A stretch of DNA of 64,000 nucleotides. Origin: Archivesica marissinica. Lineage: Eukaryota; Mollusca; Bivalvia; Venerida; Vesicomyidae. Numbering within the stretch: the first letter of the stretch is position 1; every line of letters begins with the position of its first letter. A model generated the notes under the pieces. The model saw nothing but the letters and a program-made list of their open reading frames with translations. It was not told the origin of the DNA and ran no database searches. The position numbers and the translations under genes were made by a program. The stretch is taken from assembly GCA_014843695.1 (NCBI GenBank), contig CM026403.1, forward strand, positions 2,596,065 through 2,660,064. The letters are read 5' to 3'. Below, piece by piece: positions 60,401 to 62,158 of this stretch.

Positions 60401-61313
60401 TGAATAAAAGAAATAATTCCGACGTAATCAGATGTACTATACAGTCAAACCTGCGTTAGTGGTCACCTCCATTAAGCAGCCAACCTGTATTAAGCAACCA
60501 CTTTTCAGATTCCCAATATGTTGTTTTATTATATATTTGACCTATATTAAGCAGCCACCTGTGTTAAGCAGCCACTTTCTCTGACTCCCTTGGCTGGCTG
60601 CTTTAGACATGTTTGACTGTATTATTATTGTGGCACCATATTAAACATATCCTTTCATCTTGACCTCGTTCACACATGGATAAATATACCATCTGTAGTC
60701 CAGTAGTTAACACGTTGGACTGGTAATCCAGGGATCACCGATCCCCCGTCTGACCCTAATAAAATTAACAGTCTTTCAGATGGGACGTTAAACCGAGGTC
60801 TTGTGTCGGTGCTTTACACTCTGCACTCTAGAATGGGTCTCTGTCTGTATCATTGCACTATCCTCCAAAAATCTAAAATGACTAATCTCTTCAGGAGGAG
60901 TCGCTCATATGGGTAACCGGTAGCGGCGATAAATAAACGTAAAACACACAAAAACTTTGTCTCACACCAGTCAAACGAAAATGATTAAAATACACTTAAA
61001 ATTGAAAGCATGACCGAAGCATTTTTTGTCTAACATGTCAGACGACCCTACGGATTTCGGGAATACTTGACATACTTGAAATGAACTGCTCGGTTCCTCA
61101 TCACAGGTTTATCAATGTTGATGAATTACAAAACTCTTACAGACCCAACTTGCTTCCTGTTTACAGATTACAACAACATCAGCAAGTTCTTGAATCGTAT
61201 CCTCGGCTGTGAAGTCACGTTACAGAATTCCCTGTTCAAATATTTCTCCACTTCCCTGACGGCAGTCATCCTCGAGGCAAAGCGAAGTGGACGCTGGGAC
61301 ATGGGAATCATGG
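12385..61313 (+). CDS. SBNO1: strawberry notch homolog, 23 exons, 3' end outside window
   Basis: Spliced gene for a strawberry notch protein. Family members are nuclear, carry an SF2-helicase-like ATPase core, and act in Notch-dependent transcription. Codons 1-466 are a Ser/Thr/Gln-rich, probably disordered N-terminus, and 467-505 an acidic segment. The first helicase lobe (about 506-830) has Walker [10 protein letters not shown] at 25798-25824, Walker B DECH at 33766-33777 and SAT at 33883-33891. An acidic and Lys-rich linker covers about 914-1085. The second lobe (about 1086-1312) has [15 protein letters not shown] and the motif VI block [11 protein letters not shown], split by an intron. 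All junctions are GT-AG and phases match throughout. Exon order and wording follow human SBNO1 from recall; no alignment was run. SBNO1 versus SBNO2 is undecided, since many invertebrates have one copy. The protein is longer than the human one at the N-terminus. The last exon ends mid-codon, so at least one more exon follows. Confidence 0.95.
12430..12673 (+). repeat. 34-bp G-run minisatellite, 7 copies (intron 1)
   Basis: Unit contains CAGTCGATTTTACTTTGCAA and ends in a run of 5-6 G (13 G in the last copy). Copies 2-3 and 6-7 are the same two variants, which suggests a later block duplication. Confidence 0.95.
12983..13096 (+). CDS. SBNO1: SBNO1 exon 2
   Basis: 38 codons, phase 0 at both ends, acceptor TTTCAG and donor CAG|GTACAG. 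It encodes [18 protein letters not shown], which corresponds to the conserved N-terminal motif of SBNO1. It has no internal Met, so translation must start upstream. Codons 7-44. Confidence 0.9.
13125..13391. mobile_element. possible CAGGG-ended inverted-repeat element
   Basis: Ends are imperfect inverted repeats: CAGTGTTCCCTCTGTCTG at the left and, reverse-complemented, CAGGGTTCCCGCTGCCTG at the right, with GTCGCCAATTG shared farther in. The ends resemble hAT-type short elements. No target duplication was confirmed. Confidence 0.5.
13975..16245 (+). repeat. 41-bp minisatellite, about 55 copies (intron 2)
   Basis: Unit includes ATAGATTGTGTGACGTGCATGC and CACGATTGTTACTACA. After about 15,790 a shorter variant lacking CAG takes over (GGTACTACACATAG). 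Every unit carries TGACGT and the GCATGC or GCATGTAC palindrome. The minus ORF at 13807-14064 starts in it. Confidence 0.97.
16644..16835 (+). CDS. SBNO1: SBNO1 exon 3
   Basis: 64 codons, phase 0 at both ends, acceptor TTTTACAG and donor ACT|GTAAGT. Pro/Asn/Gly-rich low-complexity protein ([17 protein letters not shown] at the start). Little conservation is expected here. It is included because both splice sites are good and the frame continues into the exons on either side. Codons 45-108. Confidence 0.8.
17025..17695 (+). repeat. 36-bp minisatellite (intron 3)
   Basis: First copies are a 42-bp form with TAATGCAAATATAGCTTCA; later copies are 36 bp with TAACACAGCTTCATTTATG. Because 36 is divisible by 3 and no stop occurs, both strands stay open for about 190 codons. 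These are not genes. Confidence 0.97.
17764..18022 (+). repeat. SINE-A copy 2 (intron 3)
   Basis: Head CAGACGGATATGTAGTCCAG, B box GGTTCGATCC, acceptor partner CCGTCTG; ends in a CA repeat. Confidence 0.9.
18023..18584. other. unique intron 3 DNA
   Basis: No repeat or RNA gene recognised; contains the branch and pyrimidine region for exon 4. Confidence 0.5.
18585..19658 (+). CDS. SBNO1: SBNO1 exon 4, long disordered N-terminal exon
   Basis: 358 codons without a stop, phase 0 at both ends, acceptor TTGTAG and donor GTT|GTAAGT. Rich in Ser, Thr, Gln, Asn and Gly with no predicted fold; it contains TIIKLPG and ends with [17 protein letters not shown], which resembles the human RMWINDMKMRSFSP segment. 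The human protein has a shorter disordered stretch here. An in-frame ATG run could mimic a start, but the upstream exons continue the frame. Codons 109-466. Confidence 0.9.
19866..20113 (+). repeat. SINE-D copy 2 (intron 4)
   Basis: Head and B box GGGTTCGAGCCCCGCTCAGG, body GTTGGCAGTTTCTTACGG, and 3' end GCGTAAAACCTGAAATATAA with an AAAT-rich tail. Confidence 0.9.
20495..20705 (-). repeat. SINE-A copy 3, diverged (intron 4)
   Basis: Reverse SINE-A recognised by TTTATTTATCGTC, GATACAGACAGAG and a head with GGTTAACTACTGAACCAC. Runs directly into the 58-bp array. Confidence 0.6.
20690..21065 (+). repeat. 58-bp minisatellite, left part (intron 4)
   Basis: Unit contains AAGTACTCAAGTTAACCACT and GAACACATGTAGTCTGCTAC. 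The TTAACCACTGAAC and GTAGTCTG words resemble the reversed SINE-A head next to it. Cut at 21065 by a LINE insertion. Confidence 0.95.
21066..21674 (+). mobile_element. 5'-truncated LINE inserted in the array
   Basis: Starts inside coding sequence: [40 protein letters not shown] and [10 protein letters not shown] with a stop at 21221-21223, the usual C-terminal end of many LINE proteins. A 3' UTR follows, ending AAAGGGTGCTATATAAATG and a TAA microsatellite. The array resumes in register on the right, so the insertion is clean and later than the array. Confidence 0.88.
21675..22512 (+). repeat. 58-bp minisatellite, right part with dimer repeats
   Basis: Same unit as at 20690-21065, but here two monomer variants (GAATGCTACC...TTGAGCAAG and GTCTGCTAAC...TTGAATAAG) alternate as a dimer of about 117 bp repeated about five times. 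Confidence 0.93.
22538..22750 (+). repeat. SINE-D copy 3 (intron 4)
   Basis: Head CTCTGTGGTGGAGTGGTTAC, body GTTGGCAGTTTCTTACGG, with a deletion around the B box; ends GGCATAACACCCAAA. Confidence 0.85.
22912..23029 (+). CDS. SBNO1: SBNO1 exon 5, acidic segment
   Basis: 39 codons plus one base. Encodes a Glu-rich run ([13 protein letters not shown]) and then [13 protein letters not shown], matching the conserved acidic and AETYAEYMP segment just before the helicase core. Donor AAAT|GTAAGT. The last 40 or so bases and the donor are the source of the tandem array that follows directly. Codons 467-505. Confidence 0.95.
23030..23960 (+). repeat. 58-61-bp array built from exon 5 end and its donor
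   Basis: Each unit repeats the last 40 or so bases of exon 5 (GGCAGGCAGAAACATACTCT onwards), the donor AAATGTAAGT and about 20 bases of intron. I count 15 copies after the real exon, plus a degenerate one near 23995. All copies lack one T (GATACATG instead of GATTACATG), so they are frameshifted relative to the exon. Confidence 0.97.
23990..24702. other. unassigned intron 5 DNA
   Basis: A degenerate last unit of the exon-derived array lies at 23990-24035. The rest includes inverted word pairs near 24330-24420 (GGAAATTAGTTTTCC, GGAAAACTGG) but no feature that I can name. Confidence 0.4.
24703..24926 (-). repeat. SINE-B copy 3, diverged (intron 5)
   Basis: Reverse copy: tail ACAAATTTATTTTAGCTTGA, body GAGAGAGAAGAGGC, head ending near CACAACTTCCA. 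Confidence 0.8.
25233..25306 (+). repeat. 34-bp direct repeat, 2 copies
   Basis: GCTGGATGACACAACATGTA and following bases occur twice in tandem. Confidence 0.9.
25392..25545 (-). repeat. SINE-B copy 4, internal deletion (intron 5)
   Basis: Reverse copy with tail and head (GGGGCTCAAACTCTGGACCT, CTATCACAACTTCCA) but lacking the middle. Ends about 35 bp before exon 6. Confidence 0.85.
25583..25877 (+). CDS. SBNO1: SBNO1 exon 6, Walker A
   Basis: 295 bases, acceptor TTTTTCCAG, donor ATATG|GTAAGG. Encodes [35 protein letters not shown] and the P-loop [20 protein letters not shown]; the nucleotide-binding Lys codon is at 25813-25815. It opens the helicase ATPase domain. The Trp codon at the 3' end is split by the intron. 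Codons 506-604. Confidence 0.97.
25945..27172 (+). repeat. 24-bp minisatellite, about 51 copies (intron 6)
   Basis: Unit is near CCAAATAACCCAACCAATGT plus TATC. The left half uses AACCCAACC/AACCAGACC variants and the right half AGCCAAACC/AAGCCAACC. The period is divisible by 3, so both strands are open for up to 252 codons. These ORFs are not genes. Confidence 0.97.
27173..27591. other. unique intron 6 DNA
   Basis: No repeat or exon seen before exon 7. Confidence 0.45.
27592..27682 (+). CDS. SBNO1: SBNO1 exon 7
   Basis: 91 bases, acceptor ATTGCAG, donor AAG|GTAAGT. Encodes [20 protein letters not shown] and then [10 protein letters not shown], near-identical to the conserved segment after the P-loop. 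Most vertebrate proteins have Phe where this one starts with Leu. Codons 605-634. Confidence 0.96.
27955..28145 (+). repeat. SINE-E copy 3 (intron 7)
   Basis: Contains GAAGCTATCCAGCTGGCTTG, GGTTCTACCCAGGTGCCCG and AACTCTAAACCCCAAAACAA, as in the 41836 copy. The head is diverged. Confidence 0.8.
28528..28689 (+). CDS. SBNO1: SBNO1 exon 8
   Basis: 54 codons, phase 0, acceptor GTTACAG. Encodes [30 protein letters not shown] and the stretch up to FDGV. The donor GTT|GTATCC is weak. It is chosen because the next exon resumes exactly at IVFDECH. Codons 635-688. Confidence 0.95.
28757..28816 (-). repeat. SINE-B tail fragment (intron 8)
   Basis: ACAAATTTATTTTAGATCAA and AAAGCAAGTTTTTACAAC match the reversed SINE-B tail; joined directly to SINE-A copy 4. 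Confidence 0.7.
28820..29067 (-). repeat. SINE-A copy 4 (intron 8)
   Basis: Reverse SINE-A from GCGACGCCTCCTGAAGAG to the head GGACTACAGATCCGTC. Lies about 90 bp upstream of the 24-bp giant array. Confidence 0.9.
29157..32440 (+). repeat. 24-bp giant minisatellite, about 137 copies (intron 8)
   Basis: Unit near TCTCCATTACAAAGGTATAC plus ATGT. Main variation is a single A/G (ACAAAGG or ACGAAGG). A block with a truncated unit followed by CCAGTACATATTATCC recurs at about 31501, 31934 and 32130, showing higher-order duplication. No stop occurs in any + frame, hence ORFs of 1119-1210 codons, and 503 codons on the minus strand; none is a gene. Confidence 0.98.
32442..32755. other. unique intron 8 DNA
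   Basis: No repeat or gene recognised. Confidence 0.45.
32756..32998 (+). repeat. SINE-D copy 4 (intron 8)
   Basis: Head TGGTCGAGTGGTTACGGTCG, B box GGGTTCGAGTC, 3' end GCGTAAAACCCGAAACATAT; a short internal deletion near 32930. Confidence 0.9.
33212..33687. mobile_element. TTAA-flanked inverted-repeat element with internal 117-120-bp tandem repeats
   Basis: Flanked by TTAA at 33208-33211 and 33688-33691. Ends are inverted: CCCTTTCCTTCATAGAGG at the left and, reverse-complemented, CCCTTTCCCTCATAGAAG at the right. TTAA target and CCC/GGG ends fit a piggyBac-like non-autonomous element. Inside, about three copies of a 117-120-bp unit (ATACTATTATATCTCCATAC word) make up most of its length. Confidence 0.75.
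33757..33998 (+). CDS. SBNO1: SBNO1 exon 9, Walker B and motif III
   Basis: 242 bases, acceptor ACACAG, donor AGAAG|GTATAT. Begins [20 protein letters not shown], the Walker B DECH box that coordinates Mg-ATP hydrolysis in SF2 enzymes, and includes [18 protein letters not shown] (motif III, SAT). Preceded by the 5.1 kb intron that holds the largest array. Codons 689-769. Confidence 0.97.
34005..34285 (+). repeat. 49-bp minisatellite, about 5 copies (intron 9)
   Basis: Unit contains AAGGAAATGTGTTTATACAT and CAGTATTGTGTATATCC; the last copies are diverged. Starts within about 10-20 bp of the exon 9 donor. Confidence 0.93.
34305..34760 (+). repeat. 33-bp minisatellite, about 14 copies (intron 9)
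   Basis: Unit contains CCTTGGAAAATGTCTTGCAG and TGGTTCGTC. Divisible by 3, so open frames on both strands (up to 149 codons) are artefacts. Ends about 50 bp before exon 10. Confidence 0.96.
34811..34964 (+). CDS. SBNO1: SBNO1 exon 10
   Basis: 154 bases, acceptor TTCACAG, donor TTA|GTAAGA. Encodes [36 protein letters not shown] and MYNEAVQL, a very conserved block of the family. The first base completes the Arg codon begun in exon 9. Codons 769-820. Confidence 0.96.
35148..35262 (+). repeat. 21-bp minisatellite, about 6 copies (intron 10)
   Basis: Repeats of TTTTCTGACCCACCCTGTCC; pyrimidine-rich. Confidence 0.9.
35403..35585 (+). CDS. SBNO1: SBNO1 exon 11
   Basis: 61 codons, phase 0, acceptor TATCACAG, donor AAG|GTGAGT. 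Encodes [20 protein letters not shown] and then [20 protein letters not shown], leading to [10 protein letters not shown] at the start of the second lobe. Codons 821-881. Confidence 0.96.
35723..35923. mobile_element. MITE-H copy 1 (intron 11)
   Basis: Short element with inverted ends TACAGTCTACATCC / GATATAGATTGTA, rich in GACATAACCGA words. The copy at 52040 has better-preserved ends. The TA at the tips suits a Tc1/mariner-type target site. Confidence 0.7.
36084..36243. mobile_element. possible CAGGG-ended inverted-repeat element (intron 11)
   Basis: Left end CAGGGCTGTAGCTAGAT and reversed right end CAGGGCTCAAGCTAGAG; GGGAGAAG words inside both arms. hAT-like ends; no target duplication confirmed. 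Confidence 0.5.
36343..36440 (+). CDS. SBNO1: SBNO1 exon 12, start of helicase lobe 2
   Basis: 98 bases, acceptor GTTACAG, donor CTAA|GTAAGT. Encodes [20 protein letters not shown] and then [11 protein letters not shown], the conserved opening of the C-terminal helicase lobe. A 36-bp array starts about 20 bp after the donor. Codons 882-914. Confidence 0.96.
36458..37962 (+). repeat. 36-bp minisatellite with half-unit variants (intron 12)
   Basis: Built from GGGCAGTCCCATCAAAGCCT and GCAGTCCCATCAATGT halves in changing order. The left part has extra GGGCAATCAATGT half-units, and the right part has GTGAGTCCC variants that create donor-like GTGAGT. A short ACCCACAAACCC repeat lies at 37081-37135. 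Open frames of up to 539 codons are artefacts. Confidence 0.97.
38202..38347 (+). CDS. SBNO1: SBNO1 exon 13
   Basis: 146 bases, acceptor TTAACAG, donor AAAG|GTATGT. Encodes [20 protein letters not shown] (EKHFPAPDR is a family signature) and then a Ser/Asn-rich tail ending NKRKK. Codons 914-963. Confidence 0.95.
38480..38860 (+). repeat. 36-bp minisatellite, about 10 copies (intron 13)
   Basis: Unit contains CTTGCTGTGACCCGGCTTGG and CGCTATATTGCC; outer copies are diverged, central ones near-identical. Confidence 0.94.
38938..39690 (+). repeat. 40-bp minisatellite, about 19 copies (intron 13)
   Basis: Unit contains CTTCCCACATAGGAGCACCT and GAACACACCTTGTAGTCC. All three minus frames are open for about 250 codons; not genes. 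Confidence 0.97.
39775..39880 (-). repeat. fragment related to the TTAA element at 33212
   Basis: CTATGGAGGTGAGGTAGATA and GGAAAGGGTTGAAG are reverse-complement matches to the 33.2 kb element. Ends about 30 bp before exon 14. Confidence 0.5.
39914..40096 (+). CDS. SBNO1: SBNO1 exon 14, acidic linker
   Basis: 183 bases, acceptor TATTTCAG, donor GAAG|GTATGT. Ser/Asp/Glu-rich linker with [20 protein letters not shown]. The FNPF motif after the acidic run is also present in the human protein. GAT-repeat codons make this exon prone to length change. Codons 963-1024. Confidence 0.93.
40324..41744 (+). repeat. 51-bp minisatellite, 28 copies, from a SINE-C head (intron 14)
   Basis: Unit includes GGTCCGATTAGCGCAGCGAT, which is the A-box region of SINE-C, and TTGTCACACTCACTTGCTCT. 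Copies vary mainly at GGTCCG/TGTTCG and GCGC/GCAC. The period is divisible by 3; open frames of up to 542 codons are artefacts. Confidence 0.96.
41745..41835 (+). repeat. SINE-C 3' half after the 51-bp array
   Basis: Continues from the last array unit with TCGCACCAATGG, TATTCGCTTTCATCC and CTTGTTTCGCAATCGTTGTA, the normal 3' part of SINE-C. The array therefore sits inside one SINE. Confidence 0.85.
41836..42110 (+). repeat. SINE-E copy 4, best copy (intron 14)
   Basis: Head GATCTCCGTGGCTGAGTAGC, B box GGTTTGAATCCCAC, body GTGAGGAAGCTATCCAGCTG, 3' end GACGTTAAACCCCAAAACAA with a CAAA tail. Confidence 0.88.
42383..42614 (-). repeat. SINE-B copy 5 (intron 14)
   Basis: Full-length reverse copy from ACAAATTTATTTTAGCTTGA to CTATCACGACTTCC, about 110 bp before exon 15. 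Confidence 0.92.
42725..42907 (+). CDS. SBNO1: SBNO1 exon 15, Lys-rich linker
   Basis: 183 bases, acceptor TATTCCAG, donor CCAA|GTACGT. Begins [10 protein letters not shown], contains a run of Lys and Glu ([20 protein letters not shown], a probable nuclear localisation signal) and then SALASAGLL, which resembles human SALLASGLG. Ends in an Asn-rich stretch. A 25-bp array begins about 35 bp past the donor. Codons 1024-1085. Confidence 0.94.
42940..44780 (+). repeat. 25-bp minisatellite, about 75 copies (intron 15)
   Basis: Unit TGTACAGCGAACTGTCGATA plus TAATA. The left end has shorter 22-24-bp forms, the right end a CAGTGAACTG variant. Three minus frames are open for 373-397 codons through lack of stops; not genes. 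Confidence 0.97.
44785..44850 (+). repeat. SINE-E fragment at array edge
   Basis: ACTTGCCCCTCACTGATGTA then GGTTTGAAGC and GGTTAGTGGTCTTCC match the SINE-E head and body. Confidence 0.6.
44958..46030 (+). repeat. 34-bp minisatellite, about 31 copies (intron 15)
   Basis: Unit contains TGACCTCATTACGGACCAGT and GTTACCATACAATC; differences are mostly single transitions. Confidence 0.97.
46031..47172 (+). repeat. 41-bp array carrying copies of the exon 16 acceptor edge
   Basis: Main unit contains GGTACTGTATTTGGCTATGT and GTATGCTTGGGTTACAG. Four early units instead carry TGTATTTGTAG|GTGGTGATGC and the next 15 bases of exon 16; the copied exon starts are at 46092, 46162, 46273 and 46343. The real exon begins at 47173 directly after the last unit. 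Confidence 0.96.
47173..47309 (+). CDS. SBNO1: SBNO1 exon 16
   Basis: 137 bases, acceptor TTTGTAG, donor GAG|GTGAGA. Encodes [20 protein letters not shown] and then [20 protein letters not shown], matching the conserved helical segment QMKKDLLDKLE...PNTLDELIDELGG. Four partial copies of its 5' edge and acceptor lie 0.8-1.1 kb upstream in the intron. This is taken as the real exon because only here does the frame continue. Codons 1085-1130. Confidence 0.95.
47650..48184 (+). repeat. 24-bp minisatellite, about 22 copies (intron 16)
   Basis: Unit ATCCAAACATTTCATTGTCC plus ATCA. Open in all + frames (185-208 codons); not genes. Confidence 0.97.
48250..48470 (-). repeat. possible tRNA-derived repeat, B box only
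   Basis: The minus strand has GGAGGTCGAAGGTTCGAATC, a good B box, but no convincing A box. Possibly a 5'-truncated SINE of another family; only one copy seen. Confidence 0.35.
48985..49105 (+). repeat. 11-bp minisatellite, about 11 copies (intron 16)
   Basis: Repeats of TGTACTGTTTA. Ends about 60 bp before exon 17. Confidence 0.95.
49163..49291 (+). CDS. SBNO1: SBNO1 exon 17
   Basis: 43 codons, phase 0, acceptor TTTTTTCAG, donor AAG|GTGAGG. Encodes [20 protein letters not shown] and then [17 protein letters not shown]. Its first codon is an internal Met, not a start. Codons 1131-1173. Confidence 0.96.
49371..50275 (+). repeat. 48-bp minisatellite, about 19 copies (intron 17)
   Basis: Each full unit starts with the element end CCCATTCAACACC and continues AAGTAACTGACATGGACTGG and TGCATGATATTTAA. 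Shortened units missing the CCCATTC part lie at about 49795-49990. Confidence 0.96.
49376..50453. mobile_element. TTAA-flanked inverted-repeat element containing a 48-bp array (intron 17)
   Basis: TTAA at 49372-49375 and 50454-50457. Left end CCCATTCAACACC and right end GGTGTTGAAAGGG are inverted copies. The left part is a 48-bp array and the right part a hairpin. Same architecture as the 33.2 kb element; fits a piggyBac-like non-autonomous element. Confidence 0.72.
50354..50420. repeat. hairpin inside the TTAA element
   Basis: CAAAAAGTGTAGATCCTGAT and the reversed ATCTTGATCTACACTTTTTG form arms of about 24 bp with few mismatches. Confidence 0.85.
50462..50616. mobile_element. MITE-G copy 1 (intron 17)
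   Basis: Inverted ends TACAGTCAAACATG / ACATGTTTGTA, internal TTAAGCAGCCACCTG words. Begins 4 bp after the TTAA element. Related to the copy at 60440. Confidence 0.75.
50713..50848 (+). CDS. SBNO1: SBNO1 exon 18, helicase motifs V-VI
   Basis: 136 bases, acceptor TTTTCAG, donor TTTG|GTATGT. Encodes [20 protein letters not shown] and [18 protein letters not shown], the RNA/DNA-contacting end of the second lobe. Motif VI (QQFGRTHR) is cut by the intron after the first Gly base. Codons 1174-1219. Confidence 0.97.
51043..51322 (-). repeat. SINE-A copy 5 (intron 18)
   Basis: Full-length reverse copy from TTTACGTTTATTTATCGTC to the head CTACAGATCCGGC. Confidence 0.92.
51430..51542 (+). CDS. SBNO1: SBNO1 exon 19
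   Basis: 113 bases, acceptor AATTCAG, donor TTG|GTTAGT. Completes the Gly codon and encodes [20 protein letters not shown] followed by [18 protein letters not shown]. It holds the arginine-finger-like Arg residues of motif VI. Codons 1219-1256. Confidence 0.97.
51617..51868 (+). repeat. SINE-C copy 1, best copy (intron 19)
   Basis: Head GGCTGTCCGATTAGCGCAGT, B box CAGGTTCGATCCTCG, body TTTCTCCGGGTACTCCGG, tail AACTTGCTTCGTAATCGTTG and an AAAT tail. Confidence 0.92.
52040..52176. mobile_element. MITE-H copy 2 (intron 19)
   Basis: Inverted ends TACAGTCTACATCCG / CGGATGTAGACTGTA are perfect over 15 bp. Shares the body with 35723-35923. Confidence 0.85.
52229..52255 (+). repeat. TA microsatellite
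   Basis: About 12 AT/TA dinucleotides in a row. Confidence 0.95.
52290..52830 (+). repeat. 77-bp minisatellite, 7 copies (intron 19)
   Basis: Unit contains CATATACAGGGTGTGATAAA and GCATTATATTCAATATTAAT; contains TATA-rich palindromes. Confidence 0.95.
52928..53737 (+). repeat. 11-bp monomer array with 33-bp higher order (intron 19)
   Basis: Monomers ACGCTCACCAT, ACACTCATCAT and ACGCTCACTAC combine into 33-bp units, about 75 monomers. Open frames of up to 297 codons are artefacts. Confidence 0.96.
53836..54056 (+). repeat. SINE-C copy 2 (intron 19)
   Basis: CAGTGGTTAGCATTCTTGCC, body TTTTCTCCGGTTGCTCCGG, tail TTTCGCAATCGTTGTAAATA. Ends about 35 bp before exon 20, so it supplies part of the acceptor region. 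Confidence 0.88.
54091..54162 (+). CDS. SBNO1: SBNO1 exon 20
   Basis: 24 codons, phase 0, acceptor TTCCACAG, donor AAG|GTTGGT. Encodes [20 protein letters not shown] and FDNK, near-identical to the family block. Codons 1257-1280. Confidence 0.95.
54163..54535. other. unassigned intron 20 DNA
   Basis: No repeat or exon recognised. Confidence 0.45.
54536..54812 (+). repeat. SINE-A copy 6 (intron 20)
   Basis: CAGACGGATCTGTAGTCCAG head with the CCGTCTG partner; full length to TAAACGTAAAACACAC. Confidence 0.92.
54835..55855 (+). repeat. 49-bp minisatellite, 21 near-identical copies (intron 20)
   Basis: Unit contains TGTGTATATATGACCGCATT and CTGACGAGTGTGAAACATG. Internal copies appear identical by eye. 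Confidence 0.97.
55975..57112 (+). repeat. 32-bp minisatellite, about 35 copies (intron 20)
   Basis: Unit contains AGGAATCCATGCATCCAGTG and TACTAGATAAGC. The left 0.5 kb is almost uniform (TACTAGAT); the right 0.6 kb uses TACCAGAT with deletions and CATGAATCC variants. Minus open frames of up to 219 codons are artefacts. Confidence 0.97.
57164..58488 (+). mobile_element. Tc1/mariner element, inactive (intron 20)
   Basis: About 1.3 kb. Left end ACTTAACAAAAAAAGAAACG pairs with the reversed right end ACTACGCAAAAAAAGAAACT, a terminal inverted repeat of about 24 bp next to TA. It holds one transposase gene in the + direction. It lies between exons 20 and 21 and in the same direction as the host gene. 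Confidence 0.9.
57500..58400 (+). pseudogene. Tc1-type transposase, broken
   Basis: Helix-turn-helix start [20 protein letters not shown] with [19 protein letters not shown] and the linker GRPRATS. The DDE catalytic core: IFTDESRF (first Asp, about 57880), [10 protein letters not shown] (second Asp, about 58150) and [14 protein letters not shown] (Glu, about 58245). It is broken by a frameshift between about 57,750 and 57,870, two compensating shifts around 57,990-58,075 (the normal VMVWAGI wording is in another frame) and a Trp-to-stop change at 58227-58229. About 300 codons, slightly shorter than the usual 330-350. Confidence 0.9.
58534..58630 (+). CDS. SBNO1: SBNO1 exon 21
   Basis: 97 bases, acceptor CTGTTACAG, donor GAAG|GTAACA. 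Encodes [20 protein letters not shown] and then [10 protein letters not shown], matching YGRNALEIVMKSI...DYPGEFF. The right end of a Tc1/mariner element lies only about 45 bp before the exon. Codons 1281-1313. Confidence 0.93.
58740..59009 (+). repeat. SINE-D copy 5 (intron 21)
   Basis: Full-length: TCCGCCTCCGTGGTCAAGTG head to GCGTAAAACCCGAAATATAA. Confidence 0.93.
59010..59331. other. unassigned intron 21 DNA
   Basis: No repeat or other feature recognised before exon 22. Confidence 0.45.
59332..59406 (+). CDS. SBNO1: SBNO1 exon 22
   Basis: 75 bases, acceptor ATTTCAG, donor AAAG|GTAATA. Encodes [20 protein letters not shown] and ILDK, corresponding to VRQGLIGVGLINVEDRSG. Codons 1313-1338. 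Confidence 0.93.
59672..60205 (+). repeat. 41-bp minisatellite, 13 copies (intron 22)
   Basis: Unit contains AGATTGACGTGTCGTAGCTT and GACAATAATCCTCGAGGTC; very uniform, with an XhoI-type CTCGAG in most copies. Confidence 0.96.
60440..60621. mobile_element. MITE-G copy 2 (intron 22)
   Basis: Ends TACAGTCAAACCTGC / ACATGTTTGACTGTA inverted, flanked by TA; body of TTAAGCAGCCACC repeats, as at 50462. Confidence 0.82.
60688..60950 (+). repeat. SINE-A copy 7 (intron 22)
   Basis: Head ATCTGTAGTCCAGTAGTTAA, damaged B box, ending TAAATAAACGTAAAACACAC. Confidence 0.9.
61167..61313 (+). CDS. SBNO1: SBNO1 exon 23, last in window
   Basis: 147 bases, acceptor GTTTACAG, donor ATGG|GTGAGA. Encodes [20 protein letters not shown] and then [20 protein letters not shown], ending GIM plus one base of the next codon (expected Asp). 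The following exons are not in the window. Codons 1338-1386. Confidence 0.95.
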
Positions 61314-61837
61314 GTGAGATTTTTATGTCTCTATTTTGCCTGCTTATCGTGTTTTATCGGTAGCTTGTGTTGTAGAGTTGTGTATGACCGATTTTTGGAA
61401 TATACTGTATATGTACTTATGTTAGCAGAGTTCTAATTTTAGCGGGACATACTGTGTTCATTTGGTGATTCGTAAGCATTACGAAAACGTGATAATGACG
61501 TTTGGGTATAAGACTACCAAAATTAGTGTCTGACATGTGTCAACACTTAGCATGTTGAATAAATCTCGAAAATCCGTAGAGGCTAAAGTGACTTAATCGT
61601 CTCAACACCTACTTCTCATTGTCAACATCTCACAGTTTTCATAAATAGCGGCACATCTGGCAAACATCATTGTCGTTAATTGGTTGGTTTAACATATTTA
61701 TTTATTCATTCATAATGTACATTGGTTGTTCGCAATTTAATGATTATTTTTGTTTAGAAATTTTGGATCATTTTGTTGTTGTTTTTATCATAAATTAAAT
61801 AATATTTTTAATTGTGCACGATTTCAAATTTACGTAG
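61314..61837. other. unassigned DNA after exon 23
   Basis: AT-rich start of the next intron; no repeat or exon recognised. Confidence 0.45.
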
Positions 61838-62010
61838 TTATAATTTAAACTTTATTTATTTTACAACGATTGCGAAGCAAGTTTTAATAACTTATATTAA
61901 TCAATCTAATGACCACCGTACCATCTCACATACTTCCCGGTCCAAGGATCGAACCCGGGTTGCATTGGTGAGAAGCGAGCGCGCTAACCACTGTGTTAAT
62001 CGGACAGCAT
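61838..62010 (-). repeat. SINE-C copy 3, internal deletion
   Basis: Reverse copy: tail ACAACGATTGCGAAGCAAGT, then the head with GATCGAACCCGGGTTGCATT and GTTAATCGGACAGC; the central part is missing. Confidence 0.88.
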
Positions 62011-62158
62011 ACATAGTTCACTAGGTATCTAGACTCAACAAAATCCGAAAACAGAATGGAATCGTACCGGGAATAATATGGTCATTATGAAAGGTTTATT
62101 TCCCTTTGTTGCAATACGCCATTTGTAAGTTTTGATTTCTCAAAGTATTAGACATAGC

